A stretch of 64,000 nucleotides of DNA from contig CM064874.1 of assembly GCA_032719365.1 (NCBI GenBank), forward strand, positions 28,134,716 to 28,198,715, in the 5' to 3' direction. The first letter of the stretch is position 1; every line of letters begins with the position of its first letter. Source of the DNA: Prinsepia uniflora. Lineage: Eukaryota > Streptophyta > Magnoliopsida > Rosales > Rosaceae. Shown here piece after piece: positions 56,396 through 64,000 of this stretch. The translations under genes were made by a program, and so were the position numbers. A model generated the notes under the pieces. That model worked only from the letters and a program-made list of their open reading frames with translations, did not search any database and was not told the origin of the DNA.

Positions 56396-59300
56396 TCAAG
56401 GAAACAAGTAGGGGAACTGTTCTCGCATCTGCGCCTCGGGTTCCCATGTGGCTTCCTCCACATTCTGGTTCCTCCAGAGAACCTTCACCAGAGGAACGGT
56501 CTTCCGACGTAGCACTTTCTCCTTCCGATCCAAAATCTGTACCGGTTGTTCCTCGAAGCTCAAATCATCTCGAAGTTCAAAGGGCTGATCCTCCAGTACA
56601 TGAGATGCGTCGAACACAAATTTCCGCAACATCGACACATGGAAAACATCGTGGACCTTCGAAAGCTCTGGCGGTAGTGCCAGCCGGTAGGCCACCGGGC
56701 CAATCCTCTCGGTAATCTCATAAGGTCCAATATAACGAGGGCTCAACTTTCCTCGCCTGCCGAATCGCACTACACCCTTCCAAGGGGACAATTTCAGAAA
56801 TACCCGATCTCCGACCGCAAACTCTAGATCTCGAATCCGATGGTCCACATAGCTCTTTTGTCTGTCCTGGGCTGCCTTGAGCCGATCCCTGATGAGTTTG
56901 ACCTTCTCGGTCGTCAGTTCCACCAATTCGGATTTAGTCAGCTTCCTTTCACCCACGTCCGTCCAACACAACGGAGTTCTGCACTGCCGTCCGTACAAGG
57001 CATCGTACGGAGCCATCCCAATGCTCGCTTGATAGCTGTTGTTGTAGGCAAATTCCATCAAGGCTAGATGTGACTCCCAAGTGTCATGAAATTGCAAAAC
57101 GCAAGCTCGCATCATATCCTCCAATGTCTGGATGGTCCGCTCAGACTGGCCGTCAGTCTGAGGATGAAATGCAGTACTGAAACAAAGTTTCGTCCCAAAT
57201 GTTTCCTGCAGACTCTGCCAAAATCGAGAAGTAAATCTTGGGTCTTGGTCAGAAACTATTGATTCCGGAGTACCGTGCAAACGGATGATCTCGTCAATAA
57301 ACAACTGGGCCAACTGCGTCATCCTGAAGTTCTCTCACACTGGCAAGAAGTGAGCTGATTTCGTAAGCCTGTCCACAATCACCCAAACTCCATCGTGACC
57401 CCTGGGTGTCCTAGGAAGTCCAAACACAAAATCCATCGTCAAGTGATCCCATTTCCATTCCGGAATAGGTAGGGGTTGCAAGGCTCCATAAGGTCGTTGT
57501 CTCTCAGCCTTCACTTGCTGGCAAATCAGACACCTGCTGACAAACTCGGCAATCTCCCGTTTCATTCCCGGCCACCAGTAGTATTATCGCAAGGTACGAT
57601 ACATCTTGGTCCCACCAGGATGCATCGCGTAGGCCGAACTATGAGCTTCGTCCAAGATCTCCTTCTTCAGTGCCTCCACGCCGGGCACACACAACCGTCC
57701 TTCTTTTAGCAAAGCTCCATCCTCCCTGACTGTAAAATCTAGCCGTTCACCGGCTTCCACTTCAATCCGAAGTGCACATGAGACAGGATCTTGAGATTGA
57801 GCCTCAACGATCCGATCGACCAGAAGTGGTCTCACATGAAAATTAGCCAGCAAGACACCTTGGCCATCCAAACCCAAATCAATGCTATTCTTACGGAGTT
57901 CAACCAAAAGTGGCAAATGAACCGTCCGTAGATGTGCTACAGAATGCGTTGACTTCCGGCTTAGAGCATCAGCCACCACATTGGCTTTTCCCGGGTGGTA
58001 CTCAATCGTGCAATCATAATCCTTAATTAGCTCTAGCCACCGTCGCTGCCTCACATTCAACTCCTTCTGAGTGAACAAGTACTTCAGGCTCTTGTGGTCC
58101 GTAAATATTCTGCAAGTCGCACCGTACAGGTGATGTCTCCAAATCTTCAATGCATGCACAACAGCAGCTAACTCCAAATCGTGCGTCGGATAATTGCGCT
58201 CATGCGGTTTCAACTGGCGCGAAGCATAGGCGATCACTTTCCCATGCTGCATTAGTACACATCCCAAACCCTGTAAGGATGCATCACTGTACACCTCAAA
58301 TTCTCCACTGCCGTCTGGAAGGGTCAGTATAGGAGCAGACGTCAACCTTTCCTTTAGCTCCCGAAAACTACACTCACAATCGTCATCCCACTCAAACTTG
58401 ACTCCCTTCCGCGTCAGTCGCGTCAACGGGGCAGCAATGGTAGAGAAACCCTCTACAAACCTCCTGTAGTAACCAGCCAAACCCAAGAAACTCCTGACTT
58501 CAGTGACGGTCCTCGGTTGTTCCCACTTCGCCACTGCCTCAATTTTCTGAGAATCCACACTGATCCCGTCAGTTGAGATCACATGCCCCAAGAAACTCAC
58601 GCTCGTCAACCAAAACTGACATTTGCTGAGCTTCGCATACAACTGGTTTTCCCTCAAGGTACCCAGCACCATCCTTAAGTGCTCCTCGTGCGCTTCCGCA
58701 CTCCTCGAGTAGACCAGGATATCGTCAATGAACACGATGACAAAGTGATCCAAGTAAGGCTGCAACACTCGGTTCATCAAATCCATAAACGATGCGGGTG
58801 CGTTGGTCAAGCCAAACGGCATCACCAGGAACTCATAATGACCATAACGGGTCCTAAATGCTGTCTTGGGTACATCCTCATCCTTAACCCGCAATTGATG
58901 ATACCCAGAACGTAGATCAATTTTGGAGAAGTACTGCGCTCCTCGCAGCTGATCGAACAAATCATCGATCCGAGGCAACGGGTATTTGTTCCTGACTGTT
59001 ACTTTATTCAGTTGCCTGTAATCGATGCAAAGTCTCAAACTCCCATCCTTTTTCCTCACAAACAACACCGGAGCTCCCCAGGGGGGTACACTTGGTCGAA
59101 TAAATCCCATCTCAAGTAATTCTTGTAACTGCGCCTTCAGTTCTTTCAACTCGGCTGGCGCCATACGATACGGAGTCTGAGAAATAGGTTGCGTACCTGG
59201 AACCAGATCAATAGTGAACTCAACATCTCGATGCGGTGGCAATCCCGGTAGATCCTCCGGAAAGACATCCGGGAACTCCCGTACAATCGGTATATCCTCC

Positions 59301-60886
59301 ACCCGCAATGGTGCAGCTCGTGAATCCATCACTCGGGCTAAGTATCCCTGGCACCCCTTCCTCAATAACTTACTTGCCTTCAGGGCAGAAATCACTCCGA
59401 CAGGAGTTGCTCGCTGAATTCCCTGAAAAGTGGTTTCCGGTAGCCCCGGGCTCCGAAAAGTAACCCTCTTATCGACGCATTCGATAGAGGCATGATGGAG
59501 CGTCAACCAATCCATACCCAAGATGACATCAAAGTCATGCAAGTCCAAGAGTATCAAATCTGCCACCAGACCAACGTCACCTACCATTACGGGGCACTCC
59601 CGCAACACTTGGTTCACCACAAACACATCTCCGGTGGGCGTGCTCACTCCCATGTCACAGTCCAGTGCGGACACCTCTCTACCCGCCAACAACTCACAGT
59701 CCCGTGAAATAAATGAATGAGTAGCTCCGGGATCAATTAAAGCTCAAACATCATGTCCAAAGATCGTGAGTGTACCTGTCACAACACCAGGCGCTGCCCT
59801 GGCCTCCTGCTGCGTAACAGCAAAAACTCGGGCCTGTGGTCCAGCTGCTCGCCCACGGCCCCGGCCCCTCTGTCCACTAGCCGCTCCGGTACCACCTCCT
59901 CGAGTGCTCCCAGTCCCAGAAACTGCAGCTGTGCTCCGTCCCTGCTCTGCTCCACCCCGACCTGCGCCACCACCCTGTGGCAAAGATGGACAATCCCTCC
60001 GGTAGTGGCCCCGCTCGCCACAGAAGAAACAGATGACACTGGAAGCATCTCGAACAAAACCACCACCCTGTCGTCCCGTGGAAGCAACAGAAGTCGCGCT
60101 CGCCTGCGGAGCAGTCTGCGCCCTAGGCGCTCGGAATCCGAAACCTTGATAGTTACCAGGCCTGCCATAACGATCATTGCCTGCAGATGAGGCTCCACCA
60201 TAACGTCCCTTCTTCGAGGCTCCTTGACCATACGATCCAGAATATGAACGCCCGCGACGTTGTCCACCAGCAGAATACTGTGGACGTGTCGGGAGACTAG
60301 CCTCAACCCGCACCGCGACATCAGACAACTCCCTGAGAGTAGCAAAAGCTCCGGCCGTCACAATGGCCCGTATCTCACCCCGTAGACCAAGCTCGAACCT
60401 ACGGCATTTCTCAGCCTCAGTAGATACAAAGGTAGGAGCAAAACGAGCTAGCATCTGAAATTTATGTTCATACTCAGCTACGGGCATGCTCCCCTGCTGG
60501 AGCTGCAGAAACTCGGTCTCCCTAGCATCACGGAATGAACGGGGATAATACTGATCCAGAAACCGTTCACGAAAGGTCTCCCAAGTCACTGTACGGGCAT
60601 CCCAACCCGACAACTCCAGAGTGTACCACCACTCATAAGCAGAGCCATCAAGTAGAAATGTGGCCAACACCACACGCTCCTCAAGAGGACAGTGCATCAC
60701 AGTAAAAATCCGCTCAATCCGAGAAATCCAACGGTAAGCATCCTCGGGATCCGCTCCACCACTGAATACCGTAGCCCCAAGACGCTGGGCTCGCTCGATC
60801 GAAGCACTCTCGGCATCGCCATTAGGTCGTGGAGGGGGTTCGCGTCGCGGAGGCATGGCCGGTCGTCCTTCTTCTGAAAGAGGCAT
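56396..60886 (-). pseudogene. inner gag-pol polyprotein with three stops
   Basis: One frame of 1497 codons from ATG at 60886 to TGA at 56396, with in-frame stops TGA 59744, TAA 57584 and TGA 57335 and no frameshift. Gag (60886-59747): basic start MPPRREPPPR, capsid core (GGADPEDAYRWISRIERIF), an intact zinc knuckle CFFCGERGHYRRDC. Then protease (DPGATHSF near 59730), reverse transcriptase (LRLCIDYRQLNKVTVRNKYP; catalytic VFIDDILVYS), RNase H (YSDASLQGLGC), integrase zinc finger broken by the TAA, and the catalytic core MDFVFGLP, VSDQDPRF, QTDGQSERTIQ. The tail VEEATWEPEAQM resembles a group chromodomain. Two stops are consistent with CGA to TGA changes. It could be mobilised only in trans, or the stops arose after insertion. 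Confidence 0.93.
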
Positions 60887-60941
60887 AAGTTAGTACAATA
60901 ACCAAGGCACACCCGAATGCCGGACACGAATCGTAAACCTA

Positions 60942-60954
60942 GGCTCTGATACCA
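60942..60954 (-). other. primer-binding site of inner element
   Basis: Reverse strand TGGTATCAGAGCC, two bases from the LTR end, complementary to the 3' end of initiator tRNA-Met. Confidence 0.93.
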
Positions 60955-60956
60955 AT

Positions 60957-63900
60957 TGACAGGACCCACCCCGATTATCGCCTCGATAATCGGGAAGCAT
61001 CCTGCTCCCGTCTGACAATCGAATCAAAAAGACCGGAAACTAGTTAAAGTTACAACACACCCATTGTCAGACCAGGGAGATTAAACAAATACATCCGACT
61101 GGACATCAAGTCCACAGTTTCACAGAGCAATATTACAAAACGAGTTAAAGAAACAAGTCCTACTCTGTGAACTAACTACTCCGCAACGGAAAAACTTTAT
61201 GCCTCCGCCTCTGCCTCGGCGCTTGCCCCCACACTTGTTCCACGACCTGGAGGGAAATTTAAAACAACAAGGTGTGAGTGGACCGAAACATAAGTTTAAC
61301 AGAAAAAACAGTTTTTCCGAAATCGGGTTCGCCCTCCAGTTTTGTAATCCGCATGTATAACCAAATATTCAAAATTGTGTATTAAACTTTTGAAAACTCT
61401 TTTTCCGAACACAAGGAAAACGTTACAGGGATCGTCATAACTCATGTAAAACCATATAATAATACCAGATTCCAGAAACCGTCATTTTGAAACATTATTT
61501 GCACAAATCAAGTGAAACATAAATCAATAATCATGATTATGCCGTTGGATCCATCCGAGTCTTTAAACTCAACATTAGGCCTTCCCGGGATATCAACGAG
61601 TCTTTAAACTCAAAACACGATTAGTAGGCCTCGGGGGTATCATAATAATCGAGTCTTTAAACTCACGAGTCTTTAAACTCCATCTTCGGGCCCGCCCCCA
61701 AAATCAACATACCGGGTCTTTAAACCCAAAACCAGATCCAACCATCAACCGGGTCTTTAAACCCAAAACCGTTTTTAAACATATTAAATCAGGATTCATC
61801 ACAAATCTTTTTCCAACGTTATTCCAAAAACATTTCTCATCGTAACAGGACTCATGCCCGAATTCACATGTAAATTCCAACACATGCAATTAACAGAAAA
61901 TTTCTTCACAATATGATCAAACATCATAAATCCGAAACATGCATATTCATAACCAGACACTTCATCAAAAATTATCACGCATGCATAGGCAAAAACCGAA
62001 ATCTCGAAATGCGTGAAATACGATAATTATCTCGAAAAACGTGAAAACAAGTAAAACCGATATATCATCTCACCATCGTAAAATCATATGTAAAACCATG
62101 AGATAAATAAGCAAAATAGTCGTGCATGCCCAATTTAAAAATCAAAGAGTCCACTCACAGTCTTAGGACACGTCAATCGCGTCCCGCGTGCTCCTCCGTA
62201 GCTTCGGAAGTGTCCGGGCCTGTGAAAACGTACAAGAAGGGTTACAAACATCCCAAAATAACTCGTAGGATTTTTCCTAATTTTTCCGGATTTTTCGGCG
62301 AAAATAAACTTAAAGACTTAATCTTCCGGACTCCCGAAGTTATCCCGAATGACTCCCGATCGATTCGAACTCTAAAGATAAAATGTTATTTAGACTGTAA
62401 GGATCAATTCTCATGTTCACCGTGATCGGAGTTGACGCCACACGCGCCGTCACGCGCCGCCCAAACTGGCTGCGCGTGAAGGCCACGCGCCAAGCTACAG
62501 TGTCATCTCCCTTACCCGAACAGCCTGCTAAACGGGTCTGATACCCGCGACTCAACCCGATCAGTTAGCCCTCAATTCTCAGTCAATACTACCCGTTTCC
62601 AATCCTATTATCTTCCCTAACTCATTTATTTTAGGTCTGCAACACTGGTTAACCTCGACTTACACCAAATCGACCCAATCCAAGCTCGAACAGTCGAACA
62701 AGTCGACTCCTGGAACTCACCCTACACGGTTCCATTTCCAAATTAACTTCACCAGTGGCAATAAGGGACCCATACGCACACAATGACACTAACAATTTAG
62801 CTCGCCGTTACCTGGAAGTAGTCGTCCACAGCACTGGTTTTCCCCTGAAACTGAGACTCAGGTTCCCGGCCAAACCGTCCTCCTCCTCCTTCAATTCTTG
62901 CACGGTTGTGCACGAAATGACCCCAGAAGTCTAACACGGCCTTTGGTTTCGATCAACAGGCTCCAGAAATTGAATGAGATTTTTCCCTCCAACTGGTTTT
63001 TCCTTCGAACTGGACCTTGGGTTCTTGGGCAATCCGTGCTCGAATCCCTTCAATTCTTGCACGGCTGAGACTCTAACACTCCCAGAAGACTCACTGTGTG
63101 TTTAGAATGATCCCTCGACCCTTAGAAATTGAACTCTGCGATTTCCCCCCAAAAAACCCGAAACAGTTGCTCACGGTTTCTCTCACAATCCCTCTCACGC
63201 TCAGCTTCCAAATTGAACCAAAATGATCCTAACTCCAACCTCACTCCAATCCCATACTCAGTTATTCGATCGGTATGGCCAACAGCCCGTGGGAGACCAA
63301 CTGAGGCCTCTGAAACTGGTTTCCCGCAAACACAGAGACCACAGCCATTCTCGTTCCTCCCGTGCACTCAGTCTCTGCCCAGACACGCCTGGCTGCTTCC
63401 CACAATCCTCAAAATCCATAAACTAAACCCACTCACCAGTCCACTTAGCCTTAAACAAATGCACGCTCAAAAACACCACGGCCGCACTCTGTTTCTCACG
63501 GTGGTGCTACAGTAACCACCGTGAAATGACCAAAATGCCCCTCTGTGCAATAATTACCAAAATGCCCTCCAACTTCCGTGACCCGTAACTCGGTCGTCCG
63601 ACGTCCGTTTCAAGCGTGCCGCCTGTCGTTGTACTCGGGGCGTCGAGATGAACATAACGGTCTTCGAGTCAAATGGATATCAATTGTCAAACAAAAAGTC
63701 AACTTTTTCCCCTTATAACGTCCAAATTACGGTAATGCCCCCGAACTTCCGAACATCATAACTTTCACTCCGAGCGTCCGAATCGGACGTGCCACCTGTC
63801 TATGAACTCGTGACATCCCGAACTACGTCACGGTCATCACTCAACGTCCGTTCGACCTCCAAATCTAAAAGTCAACAAATCGACCACACAAACACAGGGG

Positions 63901-63963
63901 TAAAAACGTCATTTTATTCAATATTTAATAATATTACATTTCCAGAACGTCCGGGGCGTTACA
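60957..63963 (-). mobile_element. 5' LTR of inner element
   Basis: 3007 bp, same length as the left LTR with no gap. Differences from it include AC(G/A)TCAAG, ACAG(G/A)AAAA, ATG(C/T)ATAA, GCCG(T/C)CCAA, GGAC(T/C)TTGG, CAGC(T/C)CGTG and AACG(C/T)CCAA. The same six dyad motifs recur at an offset of 7602. Confidence 0.96.
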
Positions 63964-64000
63964 GAACCGGGAAAGTTTCCCGAAAGTTTTCTCGTAGTCT
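63964..64000 (-). pseudogene. outer element gag, upstream part resumes
   Basis: After the GAACC duplication the reverse strand reads DYEKTFGKLSRF, which joins in frame to AASFVSTEEDKCQRF at 53350. Equivalent residues in the inner gag are EYEHKFQMLARFAPTFVSTE. The rest of gag and the 5' LTR lie beyond the window. Confidence 0.9.

Larger units (their letters stand above)
53355..63963 (-). mobile_element. inner Tekay-like retrotransposon, complete
   Basis: 10,609-bp Ty3/gypsy chromovirus element with two 3007-bp LTRs, a primer-binding site, a polypurine tract, one gag-pol frame and a perfect GAACC duplication. It inserted into the gag of the outer element. LTRs differ at seven sites that I could find, all transitions, giving about 0.23 percent divergence; at common plant rates this is of the order of 0.1-0.2 million years. 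Long LTRs, the chromodomain-like C-terminus and initiator-Met priming fit the Tekay/Del clade. Confidence 0.96.

Noticed and set aside
59753..60345. Long ORFs antisense to the inner gag
   Set aside because: Shadow frames of a GC-rich coding sequence without recognisable domains.
60942..60954. tRNA-Met gene fragment
   Set aside because: The match is limited to the 3' terminus and sits next to an LTR, as expected of a primer-binding site.

Overview
This is nuclear DNA of a flowering plant, most likely a eudicot. It carries a split calreticulin gene with a plant CRT3-type basic tail and HDEL signal, Cassandra elements with 5S-like LTRs, Ty3/gypsy elements primed by initiator tRNA-Met, and hAT, MULE and MITE relics. 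No bacterial, organellar or free viral features were seen. The species cannot be named from the sequence alone.

Only one host gene is supported: a complete 14-exon calreticulin-3 (CRT3) gene on the minus strand at 12357-18180. All 13 introns are GT-AG, the reading frame is continuous, and it encodes 421 residues. It should encode a soluble ER lectin chaperone for glycoprotein folding and receptor quality control. Its ER-retrieval signal HDEL is divided between the last two coding exons.

Everything else I can identify is mobile DNA. 1-8500: LTRs of a Tekay/Del-like chromovirus family, a 24-bp minisatellite next to a Tat/Ogre-like LTR, and an LTR carrying eight TGACGTCA palindromes. 8500-12300 (CRT3 3' flank): repeat blocks broken up by MITEs. 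18514-25150: a decayed TTF-type hAT transposase gene, itself split by a Cassandra TRIM (19311-19939) and a solo LTR (21331-24205, TSD TGAAA). 25150-27700: a Tourist-like MITE with a long TTA microsatellite and a copia-like LTR relic. 27786-33253: a Tat/Retand-type retrotransposon relic (5' LTR, gag, protease, and an opposite-strand coiled-coil ORF with an intron), interrupted by a second Cassandra; its premature stops are mostly TAG. 33503-45978: a mosaic of Tekay-like LTRs, a deleted hAT derivative between two 541-bp direct repeats, and a non-autonomous LTR element.

The right end is a three-layer nest. A MULE transposase relic (45979-46730) was hit by an outer Tekay-like retrotransposon (46731 to beyond the window). 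A younger relative (53355-63963, 3007-bp LTRs, TSD GAACC) then inserted into the outer element's gag. The gag frame resumes at 63964. Both gag-pol reading frames are uninterrupted by frameshifts but carry in-frame stops.

The most unusual signals are inside the LTRs: bZIP-type and W-box-type motifs repeated at about one helical turn, and arrays of short hairpins whose stems covary between repeat units and whose sequences differ completely between LTR copies.
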